Source: Tricholomella constricta
Lineage: Eukaryota > Basidiomycota > Agaricomycetes > Agaricales > Lyophyllaceae
DNA length: 64,000 nucleotides
Direction of reading: 5' to 3'
NCBI GenBank assembly: GCA_013368375.1
Contig: JAACJP010000001.1
Location: forward strand, 2,480,001-2,544,000
The notes beneath the pieces are model-generated. The model was not told the origin of the DNA and made no database searches. It saw nothing but the letters and a program-made list of their open reading frames with translations. Of the stretch, positions 1 through 11,770 are shown one piece after another. The translations under genes were made by a program, and so were the position numbers. Positions within the stretch are counted from its first letter, which is position 1. Each line of letters begins with the position of its first letter.

Positions 1-1787
1 AAATGCACGTCTAGTACAAGGCGCTTATACACGCTTTTCATCGTTGTCGCGAATGTAATCCCTCTCCCATTGGTCTTCACCCACTTTGTTTGCAATTGCA
101 AGCACTTCTCTACGACTTATACAGCGACCTTAGAGGGATGCTGAACCTTATCTTGGTCAACGGTTCGCCTGCAGTCTCGTAGTCTCCCACAAATGGCACA
201 TCAATGAACACGACTCTGTGTCCCTGTCACCTATGCTTGGTCAACAATTGACTCCGCAGTGATTATTACGACTCTCGGCGATCAGACTGTTTCTAACCCT
301 TCGCATCTGGTGCTGTTTTGGCGTGATCCACCCATCTTGTAATTCACAGGCGTCTCAATTCTTCCACGCTGCGATTCAGTTTCCTCAAAGTCCGCTTGCC
401 TTGGCTCGCGGCTCAGCTTGCCCTGTGAAACTGCCGGTACGCCCCGTGCGGAGACATCCCATCGCTTGTTTCTCGCGGTTGTCGCCAGTTGATTCAATGC
501 CTCCGGCGCCAAAACCTTTCTGCATCTGTCCGCTCACCGCGGCGACTTAATCCACCGCTGAAGGGATACAGCAAGGCGATAATCGCACGCGTCACTAACT
601 TTTTCGCTGTGCCCATAGCCGACGACAACTACACCGGATATATTTCCATCCTCTACCCAGTACCTCCCTGAAATCGCTTGCTAGAGCCGCCTTTTGCACC
701 TCGATCCTTACCGCCAGTCAGCACGATGTAACGATCCCGTCCCTTGTTCGACGCAAAGAGAGAATAGCCTATTCGGATCTGAAGTGCCGCAAATGAGATC
801 GCGATATCCATAAAGTCATGGATGCACTTCGCTACATAGTTTCGCAGGTCGCCGCTTTCGCCGAGGTTTGTATCATCGCTCCTGATTCAGCTGGACCAAC
901 GGGGTTACAAAAATCAACCAAGTTTGTAACCACTGCTCCCTCCAGATATGGAATACATGGTTCTCACTACCTTTGCGCTGGCTGAAGAAGAATTCCATGC
1001 GATGAACGCCAAGCCCAAAGCTGCCACGGCCAAACATCGAGAAGTCTCACACCATCCCAGATGGGACACGTTGGCCGTCTGGATCACGAACGCTATCAGA
1101 GTTGCAGGTCCCGAATGATTTATTGCAACCGACGATCAACGTCGACTCGGAATTCAGCATGTCGTGAACCTGAAGGAAAAGCGCATGTGTATCAAGTTTC
1201 CAGATCGTATTAACCCATTTGCTTACCTGGTGTGTGTTTGTTTTCCTTTTGGTTCCTGTCTCGCATAGATCAACATACATTCCACCCGACCGTCAAGAAA
1301 GAACCTAGCCGAGAAGAAGCAGGGAATTCTGGCGCGATTAAGAATGTTGAAACCAATGGTACGCGATCATCTCTGTCAAGATAGCATATCTCATGGGTGC
1401 ACTTTGCCAGATCATTAGCTCGTTGGAGAAACTTACAATAAACGTTCCTGCATCCTCTCACCGCGAGCTCCGCGTTTTTATGTCATCGTTGCCTCACGGG
1501 GCCCATATTCTGCGAGCGTGGTGCGTGAAGATGGGCAGAAGAACTCGAAAGTGCGCATATTTGTCAGGTCTCGCAAGATAGGGCAGTTCAACTCTTTGAT
1601 GGAATGCTGGTGACCTTCGCCTTCGTCACTTTTCTGCGTTCTGATGCATTTCTCTTCCCTATCACGGTCGAAATGACATGTTTTGTATTCTGGCACTTTG
1701 GATATACGGCCAAGCTGTTGAGAAACGCAATCAAGCGGCACCTCGGGTATAACCTAATTGCCTCATGATCGTTATCGCGTCCGAGAA
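1..1787. other. No supported gene (left edge to UbiA gene)
   Basis: Only short overlapping open frames occur here, on both strands, and none reads as a recognisable domain. A minus-strand stretch around 1047-1280 looks slightly protein-like but has no motif I can name. The last part should contain the promoter of the UbiA gene. I see no repeat, tRNA or transposon ends. Confidence 0.5.
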
Positions 1788-2982
1788 ATGCCGTTCACAA
1801 AGCTGATCTCTTCAAAAAGACTTTGCAGATATGTTTGCCGCCACATGGCTCGAAAAGCCACCCCACTAAGGGAAAAGCGAAAAGCTTTCGAGACTTCACC
1901 TCTCATGATTGGTGTCTTCCGCAAGGGTATGCCTCACTTTTACCAGCGTTTGAAGCACCTCTACATTTCGAGTCATATCCACACCGTGATGTTATTCACA
2001 TGGACGGACTACAAGACGATATTCCTTCCGATCGTAAGTACTCGACTTGAATGAAACAAAATGCATGTTATTCATTATTATCTTAGACCTCCTTCGCATC
2101 TGCTACTGCTCCCGTGCACTCGCTCTCGAATCTGATGCAGGGTTGCATATGGATTTGGTTCCATCTGATCCTCTGCAATGTCTCCAATCAGGCTCGAGCT
2201 AAGGAAGAAGACGCGGTGAACAGACCATGGAGGCCTATACCTTCGGGACGTATCACTGTTCGGCAGGCCGTGGTGTTACGCTGGTTTTTGGTTATCTTCT
2301 GTGCGACTTGGTCCGCCACATACGGCGCCGGCACGGTCATGGCAACTTTAGGCCTTGTTACTGTGACAGTCTTGTACGACGAAGCTGGTTTTTCAAACGG
2401 GCCATTTACCAAGAATCTCTGCAACGTCGGAGGCTACACGGCATTTGAAGTCGGTGCCACGAGAATTATGGGTACGGCCGCAACGTCTCTTCCTTCCGCA
2501 GCTACTTGACCGATAAAAATCTTACAAGCAGGTTCACAGGACAAACTAGATAGTACGGCCGTTGCGGCCATTCTACTCAGCGGAATGCTGATCTTCACTA
2601 CAATTCAAGCGCAAGACTTTCCCGACGTCGAAGGTGACGCCGCATCCAATCGTATCACTTTCCCGATATACGCCCCAGAATTTTCGAGAGCATTCACACT
2701 CTTCGTGATCCCACTATGGTCATTGTGTCTATGTTGGTTCTGGGATTTAGGGTTGACTATCAGGTTATCGTATATACTTCTGGGCGCGTATGTCGGGACC
2801 CGTTATTTCTACACCCGAACGCGCCATGCCGACCAACGTACATACGTCATTTTCAACGTGCGTCGCCTCTCCCAAATAATCTCTATCGATTACCCATACT
2901 AAGCATATGCCTATTACAGCTCTGGTTGATGATTTCTCACCTCCTTCCTTTCCATGCTCGCACGGGATTGCTGTCATTCTAG
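1788..2982 (+). CDS. UbiA-superfamily membrane prenyltransferase (or UbiA-type terpene cyclase)
   Basis: Predicted exons 1788-2033, 2087-2471, 2532-2856 and 2919-2982 join in frame to about 339 aa; every intron has GT/AG ends. UbiA enzymes are integral-membrane proteins that transfer or cyclise polyprenyl diphosphates using two Asp-rich motifs. Both motifs are visible: NQARAKEEDAVNRPWRPIPS (motif I region, followed by the usual NRPWRP) and DFPDVEGDAASNR (motif II, DxxxD). Hydrophobic segments such as WIWFHLILCNVSN fit transmembrane helices. The ATG at 1788 is the first in frame; a shorter start near 1923 is possible, so the N-terminus is uncertain. This family is expanded in Agaricomycetes, and one fungal branch acts as sesquiterpene cyclases (Fma-TC type), so substrate and reaction are open. 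Its neighbour on the right is a reductase on the other strand, which hints at, but does not prove, a small metabolic cluster. Confidence 0.85.
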
Positions 2983-4167
2983 GGTTTGTAGGGGTTAAGG
3001 AGATATAGATAGGTACCCGCGGACTTCAGTGTTGGAATTGTCTTTGATACAAAATATGCGATCAGCTTGTATGTATATCATTAGAATGTGGAAAAAAACT
3101 GAGGACGCGTTCGCTTCTCTCAGGCGTAATTTCTTACGATCGACCATTGCCACGGTCTGAACCAGGGAGAGTGGCAACAGATAAGTCTTCGCATGTGCGA
3201 CTTGTTCGCTCACTTCTGCCAGTTTTGTGGGATGGCCTTCAGCTCCGTTCCCAGTAGATCAAGGGTACCATTAGATAGAGTATACGCGCCCCATGATTCG
3301 ATTTTTTCAAGAAAGTCAAGGCTCATGCATTGAAAGGGCGAGGCGGTGCCTTGTCATGACGATATTTTCCACGTCATAAAACAGAAGATACATATCCATT
3401 TGTGCAGTGCATCTTCACGCTGCGCAATTTGGTGCACCGGATGACACTGACAGATTGGCAAAGATCTGGACGCCACTCTTTTCTCCGTTTGTTTGTGCTT
3501 GCCAAGAACAGGCCGAAAAGGGCGAAAGCGGCGCAAATCACGCTTGTTTTTACGGTGGAGATACTCGACAGGGCCGGCGTCGACGTCTCGTAGCACAGCA
3601 GCACACATGACGCCACCGCTGTTGAACGTTGAACGTTAACTGACGGGAATTTACGTAAGTTCATAAAGACAAAGACTTTGAATTGTATGGAGATCATCAA
3701 AGATAAGGTAGAAGTTTGGGCTTAAGTCTCGCTAACCGCATACGAGGGGCCAACGAGGCGTGATCCTCAAGTCTAAACGTCTTGCTGATCGGCTCTCAAA
3801 CCACAACTCATTGCCCCGAGTCGGTGCAAATGAAGGCTTTTACAGTCACCAAGTCCTCGTCGTCTACCTCATCCACGGTCCGGCCCGTCGGTTCCTGACA
3901 GCGTCGGATTGAAAAAAGCGGATTCTTCATGCCTGTTGATGTCCTCCGCTTCAAATTATCGGTAACATCGTAGACGCCAAAGAGTGATTGTGCTAGTTTC
4001 TCAATGCCGTTTCTCATGTCGTCGACTACAGGCGACCCTTCTCCTCACTAGGCTCAGTAACATATCCCAATACTCAGTACGTGTAAATAATGACATTCAT
4101 TGATCTACGTTGCAGCTATTTACATGCATCGGGCGTGAATGGGTTTCAAAATCTCGCAGGCTGAGCC
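2983..4167. other. Intergenic; possible decayed frames on minus strand
   Basis: This lies between the 3' ends of the convergent UbiA and aldo/keto reductase genes. Minus-strand open frames at 3374-3700 (one hydrophobic segment, SVICAAFALFGLFLAS) and 3808-4017 (acidic, EVDDEDLV) are uninterrupted but short and match nothing I know. They could be exons of a small gene or chance. No repeat ends seen. Confidence 0.35.
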
Positions 4168-5610
4168 TCATACCTGTAGACGAAATTCAATATCAGACAT
4201 GGGTCTTTGAATGAGCCATAGATAAAACGCGTACGGTTCTTCCAAGTACTTAATTTCTTCCTCAGTCAGGGTCTTGCCAGCTGTGACGCTCTCGAGAATC
4301 CTTTCCGGCTAGCCAAAAATTAATATCATCCGTAATCGAATCAAGAAAGGAACACACTGTATTGGCTCCGACCACGGGATTAGAGCCCTTGGCGAGACTC
4401 CAGGCAAGGGCAACTTGGCTCATCTTCCAAGAGCGCTTTTGAGCAATCTCCGAGACACGATTGATGATAGCGATATCCGAATCCCTGCGCTTCTTCTCAA
4501 AGAAAGAATTTTTAACGCTGTTGGTGCGGGCGCTCTCGGTCCCGAGAGGTCGTGCAAGATGCCCATCCATAAGCGGCGAGTAAGCCATTATTCCAATACC
4601 CTTGTAATCGCAGTAAGAAAATAGCTCGCGTTCCTGGGAGGGCAAAGGTGAGTTACGCTTTATTGCTTGCGGGGGCGCCACCTACTTCAGTGCGATAAAG
4701 AAGTGAATGCTCCATTTGAACACAGCTGAACTTGGTCCACCCGTTGCGCTCTGCGACATTGTTCATTTCTATGAAATGCCATGCACGGGCGTTGGAAGCT
4801 CCGATGTAGCGAACCTTGCCAGACCTGACCAGGTCGTTGAGGGCACACATCGTTTCTTCAAACGGCGTCTCCAAGTCGGTCATGTGAACCAAAAGAACAT
4901 CAAGGTAGTCGGTCTGGAGGCGCTGCAAAGAATCTTCGACTTGGTTGAATATGGCAGCACGGGAAAGCCCCCCTTGGTTAACATAGTCGCGGCTATCCTT
5001 GAGTTCGGGTCGCCCAAAACTGGTCACAGTCGACATCTCCTCGTGATCTACCAAAAAACGAATTTTCGAGACGATAGTGAGCTTGTTTCGAGGAATATTG
5101 TTCTGAAGCACGAAGGGCGGGACGTCAGTCCTGACTAAGGTCCAGCGGTGCTGAACGAACCTGATTGACAAATTTGCCAATGATCGATTCCGATGCTCCG
5201 TTACTGCAACACACGTCAGCCTCCGTATCGATGAGGAGAAGATATAACGATATATTTACAGACCTGTACATGTTCGCGGTATCCCAGGTAGTGATTCCGG
5301 CGTCCCATGCGGCTTGGAGAAGCGGAAAGGCCTTATTAAATTCAGACATTTAGCGTCTCGCTCAAGCTCAACACAACATACCTTATCCTCACTCAGAACC
5401 CAGGGCTAGCGTTACGCATGTTTGTAAGTTGCTCTAAAGAATGGGTCAAAAAGACTGACGTTCCAGGCCGGGTCGCCTATGGACATGCAGCCTAGCTATT
5501 GATCTTCATTAGTCGGCAGCATGTATGATTGCGATGTTAAAGCCTACGATTGGTGCGGATACACGAAGGCCAGTTTTCCCAAGGCGGGCATAATGCGCTT
5601 TGGCAGACAT
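4168..5610 (-). CDS. Aldo/keto reductase
   Basis: Predicted exons on the minus strand: 5548-5610, 5460-5495, 5382-5405, 5264-5331, 5161-5203, 4686-5102, 4358-4633 and 4168-4308, summing to 1068 nt (355 aa), the normal family size. AKRs are soluble NAD(P)H-dependent TIM-barrel reductases of aldehydes and ketones. Seen in order: N-terminal RLGKTGLRVSAPILGCMSIG, the catalytic Asp/Tyr block DTANMYSNGASES, the catalytic-Lys strand TIVSKIRF, the His strand LDVLLVHMTDLETPFEET, the substrate/NADPH loop VRYIGASNARAWHF, and the cofactor-binding end NPVVGANTPERILESV. Five small 5' exons (24-68 nt) are unusual for length but each restores a conserved block exactly. A TATA-like box lies about 55 bp upstream. 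It resembles the YakC/aryl-alcohol-dehydrogenase-like branch; substrate unknown. No frame breaks seen. Confidence 0.9.
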
Positions 5611-5663
5611 ATCAATAGGTGTGGAAGGTATCGAGTGGGGTGGTTATTCAGAACAATCGGGGC

Positions 5664-5671
5664 TTTTTATA
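5664..5671 (-). promoter_or_regulatory. TATA box of the aldo/keto reductase gene
   Basis: On the minus strand this reads TATAAAAA, 54-61 bp upstream of the reductase ATG, a suitable distance for a fungal core promoter with a short leader. Confidence 0.5.
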
Positions 5672-5805
5672 TCGATTCTCTAAAGAGTGGCTTTGAGAAA
5701 TCCTTGAAAGTATCTAAGAAGACTCGTACCTTCCAGGAGAGAAATAAAAGGAATCATTTTACTCTGAACCATGACAGACATGTGAAGCCGCAAGGGAAGG
5801 AAGCA

Positions 5806-6568
5806 GAGTTCGAAATCGAAAATAAACTGATTCTCCGTCAGCCGCAACGCTGTCAATTCAAGATCTTGGGTAGAATTTGCTTGGAATCATCGATCTCCGT
5901 CTGACAACTGATCATTGTAGTTGTGGGCCGATGTAAACCTTCAGCCCGCATCGCTCCGCATCATGATCGATTGATGAGATCCAGCGGCCACCTGGACACC
6001 ATTGATCTTCATTGAAACTGCAGTTGTAATCTCTCACCACTTGCTGATTCTTCTGAACTGCGAGGCGGTCTCGGTCTTGACTCTCACCGATATAGAGCGA
6101 GGTACTTCCCCGGGCAAGTCTCCACCCTGGACCCTTCGAGTCACTGTTCACTGCTGTCTCGGAACTCGTGAAGGCGTATATGAACGACGCTCGTCCATCC
6201 AACGTCATGGAAGAAACACTATGCAATCTGCCATACTTGAAAAACGCCGGCTGGACGGGAACCGCATTCAGCAGCGACGATCTCAGAATCAAGTTCGAAC
6301 AATCGGAAGACTCGTTCAGCAATCATTAATCTCCAGGAACTGATGTCAATGATAGGTGTGCAGATTACTACACACACCAAAGGATCAGATCGACTCGGAC
6401 TTTCACCCTTGTTGGGTGGTGGCTCCATGCTCGAAACACTCATCAGCCATCTGAGGTATCGAGTTCAACATCATCTTCAAGTCAGGCGACGGTCAAAGCA
6501 GGCTACTTTAGGATGGATCGTACAGCAAATCGTTTAACAAACAACTCCGCCCATGGGCCACATGTAGT
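5806..6568. repeat. Repeat block A, copy 1 (upstream of DUF6534 paralog 1)
   Basis: This ~760-bp block recurs at about 17902-18655, upstream of paralog 3. The left part (to about 6175) has several substitutions and small indels between copies. The right part, 6176-6567, is nearly identical to 18264-18655: equal length, and I count two mismatches. Minus-strand reading shows phrases conserved in both copies (TALRLTE, KYGRLHSVSSMTLDGRASFIY, GPGWRLAR), which may be remains of a gene, but stops interrupt it and I cannot name it. A third, shorter and more diverged piece is at about 17765-17895. Confidence 0.75.
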
Positions 6569-6635
6569 ACCATCACGGATTGTCTTCGGAACTCTTATGA
6601 TATTTTCGCCACCATCATGCATTGCTTATGCTGTG

Positions 6636-6644
6636 TATAAATAG
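6636..6644 (+). promoter_or_regulatory. TATA box of DUF6534 paralog 1
   Basis: TATAAATAG, about 45-52 bp before the ATG at 6688. The same motif in the same setting precedes paralog 3 (18712-18720); paralog 2 has the weaker TACAAATAG. Confidence 0.55.
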
Positions 6645-6687
6645 TCCACTTGGTGTAAAGTCGAAAAGAACCTTGCTGCGACCGGAA

Positions 6688-8651
6688 ATGGCTTCGCCAA
6701 CCACCCTGTGCCCGGAAAATGGCACCAACATTATGACCTCCTATGGCTACAGTCTGCTGGGCTCGTTCTTTTCGTCGGCAATCTGGGGTGCATCGAGCCT
6801 TCAGGTGTAAGTCTTCTTCGCTCGAACCACGTTCTGTTGTTGATCAATGATGACCCATCAGGTTCATATATTTCATGAAGTGAGACAAAACTCCTGCATT
6901 ACTTTTTTTATAATTGCTGAAAGAATCCAATTACCCAGCTCTGCGGACTCTGATCCTACCGCTGTCAATGTTTTGGTGCGTTACGCCTTTTTTTTTCAGC
7001 GATCAAAGACTAACTAAGTAATAATTTAGATTGCCTGCCTTTGGTGAGATATAATACCGATCAGAGTGGATTGAAGCTGACACAAATTGATTCCATCAGG
7101 GTGCTGGATACCGTGAACGAGATTCTTGTTTTGAAGTCAAGTGAGTATCTATTTAGGATGTGGAGAATGGCGCTCATGATTCGTCATCAGATTGGCCAGT
7201 GTTGATTTTGAACTATGGAAAACTTGCTGGACTTCTGGAAATTCAACCGTACGCCGCTTTAGCACCCAGCAGTGATGGTGAACTGAAACATTTCAAACGT
7301 CCGCAGTGAGTTAATGCATCACATCTGGGTGGAAGCAAGTGCACGATCTCTTGTAATGACTCGAGTCCTAAATTCCTATCGATCTACAGAGCATTGTGGT
7401 ATTCGTCGTCCAGATGTACTTCATTCGCCGGATCTATACATGTATGGTTTTAACTCGTGCGCGCTGTATGATATCCTAATTCGCTCTCTGGAAGTTGCAA
7501 AATCCACATTTAGGGGACAGACAATCCTCATCACCCTTCTCGCCGCCCCTCTGGTAAACCACATCTTGACTCCAAAGGCCTGTAATTAACATCTCCGCGT
7601 AGGTCCTCCTCGCTACATGGCGCCTAGGCGAGTCACAGAGACTTCGCTTTACTTGAATACTCTAACCGAAGGTGGATATCCAGTGGGGGTAACGGGTAGG
7701 TGTCCTTGTTACGCTTGTTCGTGGCCTTGATGTACTGAGGCCACCGCCGAGTAGTTTATGAAATATTTGGGTAACACAATTCTTACACTGTGGTTGCATC
7801 ATTTAATCATTCCTACAGATATGGGAAATCGCTGTCTGTGCTATCCTCGAGACGCTCAATCGTAAGTCACCCCTGCGCGAGGTTCTAATGTGTTTTCAAA
7901 ATACGGCTGTGGCTCAGGGAATTGGTATATCCTTTCATGCGACGGCTGCGGTTGTAGATTTTGCTGTGGCTATCGGCATGTTATATCTTATGCAGCATCA
8001 AAAGCAAGCGGTGTTGCTTTTGAGGTAAGATATCATCCTAGCTGATAAGGCACCTCGATTCTGATCGTCAATGCGCAGGTCCAAACGAATGATCTCGCGT
8101 GCCATCCTGATGACGATTGCCAGTGGAACGCTAACAGCTATCCTTGCCATTATTGTGCTCGTCCTGGTGAGGAGCTCCTGGTCATGAATACTATTATTGG
8201 AACTAAGGAGTGCTCTATAGGTCGTCCAATTCCCCAATTCATTGCATTATTGCATGTTCGAATACATGCTTTGCTCCTTGTACTTCAGTACTCTGCTGAC
8301 GAACTTGAACTCGAGAAACTTCGTCAAGGGGACAGGAAATGTCCACACATTCCCTAGCTCCGGTGGGCCGACTTCTTCAACTGCAAATTCAGGTGACACT
8401 CTCGTTATGCGGGGTTTGAGTGGTGAACATAAGAAATCCAACTCTGTTCGTTGCTTTCAGTCCATTCTCAATGTCGATTGCAACTTACTCTTTTTTCGCG
8501 TGATTGCTCTAGCGCTCTGAGTTATATATAAAGGTGCAAAGAGAGCGTAATGTCAAGTTGGATGATCACGATGCTTTCTCGCAAGCGAAGGTAGGTGTAA
8601 GGCTTGCCAAAGACGCGAAGTGATTGAATGATTTTATTCGCATAGGTTTAA
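6688..8651 (+). CDS. DUF6534-type seven-helix membrane protein, paralog 1
   Basis: Many short exons separated by ~50-nt introns. Readable pieces in order: MASPTTLCPENGTNIMTSYG, then LLGSFFSSAIWGASSLQVFIYFMN, SADSDPTAVNVLIACLW, VLDTVNEILVLKSNWP, ELMHHIWVE, SIVVFVVQMYFIRRIY, then after less certain exons AILETLN, SKRMISRAILMTIASG and LYFSTLLTNLNSRNFVKG, followed by a hydrophilic tail ending near VQRERNVKLDD. The order of helices and the terminal LNSR signature match the basidiomycete DUF6534 family (about 300-350 aa, seven predicted helices, function unknown). Exon structure between about 7430 and 7860 is uncertain. The stop at 8651 assumes a last intron ending 8645. It is one of three paralogs here (others at 9737 and 18764) and carries the near-identical block A upstream. 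No clear inactivating change seen, but the middle was not fully resolved. Confidence 0.7.
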
Positions 8652-9736
8652 AACTCGCGTAGCTTATATATTTATTACGACGATAGTCACCTCGTCTTCA
8701 TAGCAATCTGGGGCGAACATAGATACATTAAACTAATTTATATGTATACTGTACTCCATAGGCACTACAGATATATTTTACGGGGAATACCCCGATTCAC
8801 CGTCTTTCACTCTACTACCATAGTCATTATCAAATTACGACACTTTCTCTTTATTTGATGGAATTCGACGTAATACAGTGGGCTCAGACCTTCCGGCTGG
8901 CCCCCGAACGACAGGATTTACGAAGACAAACTCGCAGCTCGAACAGCCTTTGACGCAGGAACATTTTTTTTGGCCTCTCGAAAGGTCTTCATCCGAATTT
9001 AATTGATTGCTTCGATACTTGAAACAACTTTTCCTGTCGTCTACGACGAGGCCAAGTATGTATCAAATTTCACCGTCTTTGACTCAACGCCGCTCTCTTC
9101 CTCGCCTCATCTCGTTGCACTCCCCTTCGTAATCACCCGTTCTGATATATGAGCCAGAGATCAAGGTTACAGAAAATAATAGCATTGTGTCTTTATGTAG
9201 ATGGTCACTGGGTGAGTACTACCTTCCACTGATTTGTTCAGAGGATGAAACGTTAATCTAATCTAATCTCAGGGCAAACACTGACCGGGAACACTTCGTG
9301 TGGCTAGAGCGACCCACTTGCTGCCGATGGCTCGTCGGGCATAATTGGGAAGGTACTTAAGTTGTAGGATCGTAACCAGCCGTCTCAAACTCCGCTACGC
9401 TGTGTGTGAAGCAGTGGACTTGTGTCTAGGTACTTATGCCGAACAAAATACTCACGGATTCCTGATGAGTAAGCCACACATGTCAAAAGGATGAGCCTGT
9501 CGTAGGTGGCCCTGCGCTCGGGACTCCCATCGGCCATTCGAATCAGACGGATTGCCAGGATCTGTACACACAGAAGCAAAGTCCGGAGCAGCGACGATGC
9601 AGGTACCTTAGGATGGTTCGCACGTCAATTTTTTCAATGATCTCTATCCGCGGTAGTCGTTAAACTTCTGTCAACTGACCATCATTTAGAACGTCGTGGT
9701 GTGTACAAATAGTTCAGAAATTCTACCTGTACGAAA
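8652..9736. other. Intergenic between DUF6534 paralogs 1 and 2
   Basis: No open frame longer than 64 codons and no family motif. The last ~150 bp before paralog 2 has short similarity to the corresponding position of block A (CTTAGGATGG followed by a CG-rich step), so a degenerate remnant of the block's right end may remain; the rest of block A is absent here. Confidence 0.5.
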
Positions 9737-11696
9737 ATGGCTTCACCGGCGAATGGCCCCCTATGCCCGGAAAATGGTATCGATATCATGACCTCCTACG
9801 GCTTCAGCCTTATGGGTTCATTTTTTTCGTCGGCACTTTGGGGTGCATCAAGCCTTCAAGTGTAAGTCATCTTCGTTTTGTTCGCTCAGATACGATCTGC
9901 TAAAATAGATGCCCACAAGGTTTATATACTTCATGAAGTGAGTCAAACCTTCTGCAATCTTCCTGATCATATGCAATTAATGTACTCAGCTCAGCAGACT
10001 CTGATCCTATCGCTGTGAATGTTTTGGTCTGTTGCATTTCTTTGCTTTTACGCGTTCAAACACTGACTACAAATTAGATCGCCTGCCTTTGGTGAGCCTT
10101 GTAGATCTTCACAACAGCGGAGATGAGTCTGAGTCGATGCCACAACGATCTAAACAGGGTGCTAGACACAACAAACGAGATTCTTGTTCTAAAATCAAGT
10201 GAGTATCTACTCGGTATGCGAAGAATGATGCTCATGATTCGTTCTTAGATTGGCCGGTGTTGATTTTACAATATGGAAGATTTGCTGGACTGATGGAAAT
10301 TCAACCGTACGCCGCTTTAACGCCCAGCAGTGATTCTGGTGAACTGAAACATTTTGAACGTCCGCAGTGAGTTGATGCATCACGTCTGGGTCGAGGTAAG
10401 TGCACGATCTCCTGTGTTGACTCGAGTCCTTTCATTCCTATTGATCTACAGAGCATTGTAGTATTCGTCGTCCAGATGTACTTCATTCGCCGGATCTACA
10501 CATGTATTGTTTTTGACTAGAGCGCGCCGCCTTAAATTCTAACTCGCTATCTGGAAGTTGGAAAATCAACGTTTCGTGGCAAGTCGATGGCTATCACCCT
10601 CTTCGCCATCCCGTTGGTAAAATTTTATTTGTCCCACAAACATAAAACATGCAGTTAATATCTCCATGTAGACCCTCCTCGCTACATGGCGCGTAGGTGA
10701 GTGCCACAGATCACCTTTTGTACTTCTTTGATGGAAATTGGATATCAAGTGGCGGTAATTGGTTCGTATTTTTGTTATACTTGTTCATGGCCTTCATATG
10801 CTGAGCCCGCCGAGTAGTATATGAAATATATGGGTAAGACATCTTTCGCACTGTGAATGCATCATTCAATAATTCCTCCAGATATGGAAAGCCATTGTCT
10901 GTCCTATCCACAAAACGTTCAATCGTGTGTAACCCTTCTCAAGAGAACGTGCTCTTCCTGATTTGCCGTTTATGGTTCAGGGACTTGGCATTTCCATTCA
11001 TGCGACGGCTGCGTTCGTAGATGCAGCTGTGGCCATCTGCATGCTGTTTCTCATGTACCACACAAGGCAGGCAGCGCTACTTTCGAGGTAAGACCTCACT
11101 TCTGCTTACAAGACTCATCGCCTCTGATGATTAGTCCAGATCCAAACGAATGATCTCGCGCGCCATCTTGATGACAATCTGCAGTGGATCGTTAACGGCG
11201 ATTTTTGCAATTATCGTGCTCGTCATGGTGGGAAGAGCTTTGTTATGAATATATTTCTAATGACTATAACGCGTTGCACAGGTCGTCCACTATCCAAATA
11301 CCTTGCATTATACGATTTTCGAGTATCTGCTTTGCACCTTGTATTTCAGTACTCTGCTGGCGAACTTGAACTCCAGAAACTTTGTCAGGGGAGGAAAAGA
11401 GGCTCACACGTTCTCTAGCTTGCAAGGTTCGACTGCTCCCTCGCGCACAAGAGAAACGCTTGTTCTGCGAGGTATGAGTAGCGAACAAGCGAAACACAAC
11501 CCTGTTCGTTGCTTTACTTCATTTTTCTTATTGCGAACTCTCACTCTTTCCACGTGACGGTTCCAGCCTTCTGAACTGTTCATTAAGGTGCAGAGAGAAC
11601 GTAATGTTCAGTTGGATGACCGTGACACTTTCGAGACGAAGGTCAGCAAAGCACTTCTGTAAGAAGACCTAAAGAGAACTTTTTGCCCAGGTTTAA
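9737..11696 (+). CDS. DUF6534-type seven-helix membrane protein, paralog 2
   Basis: Same exon layout as paralog 1. Readable pieces: MASPANGPLCPENGIDIMTS, GFSLMGSFFSSALWGASSLQ, SADSDPIAVNVL, VLDTTNEILVLKS, SIVVFVVQMYFIRRIY, GLGISIHATAAFVDAAVAIC, SKRMISRAILMTICSG, then VVHYPNTLHYTIFEYLLCTL and YFSTLLANLNSRNFVRGG, and a tail ending VQRERNVQLDDRDTFETK. It is closer to paralog 3 than to paralog 1 in the C-terminal half; similarity to paralog 3 continues past the stop to about 11770. The last intron (to 11690) gives a stop at 11696; unspliced, translation would end at 11662. Function unknown; multi-pass membrane location inferred from hydrophobicity. Confidence 0.7.
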
Positions 11697-11770
11697 AACG
11701 CCCGGAGTGTAACAAAATACTGGGACGATCATCTTCCTACGCATCTTCATAATACATCCATTTGTAGCCT

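Noticed and set aside
1..1787. Coding gene at the left edge
   Set aside because: Short frames only, no domain, no consistent set of splice signals.
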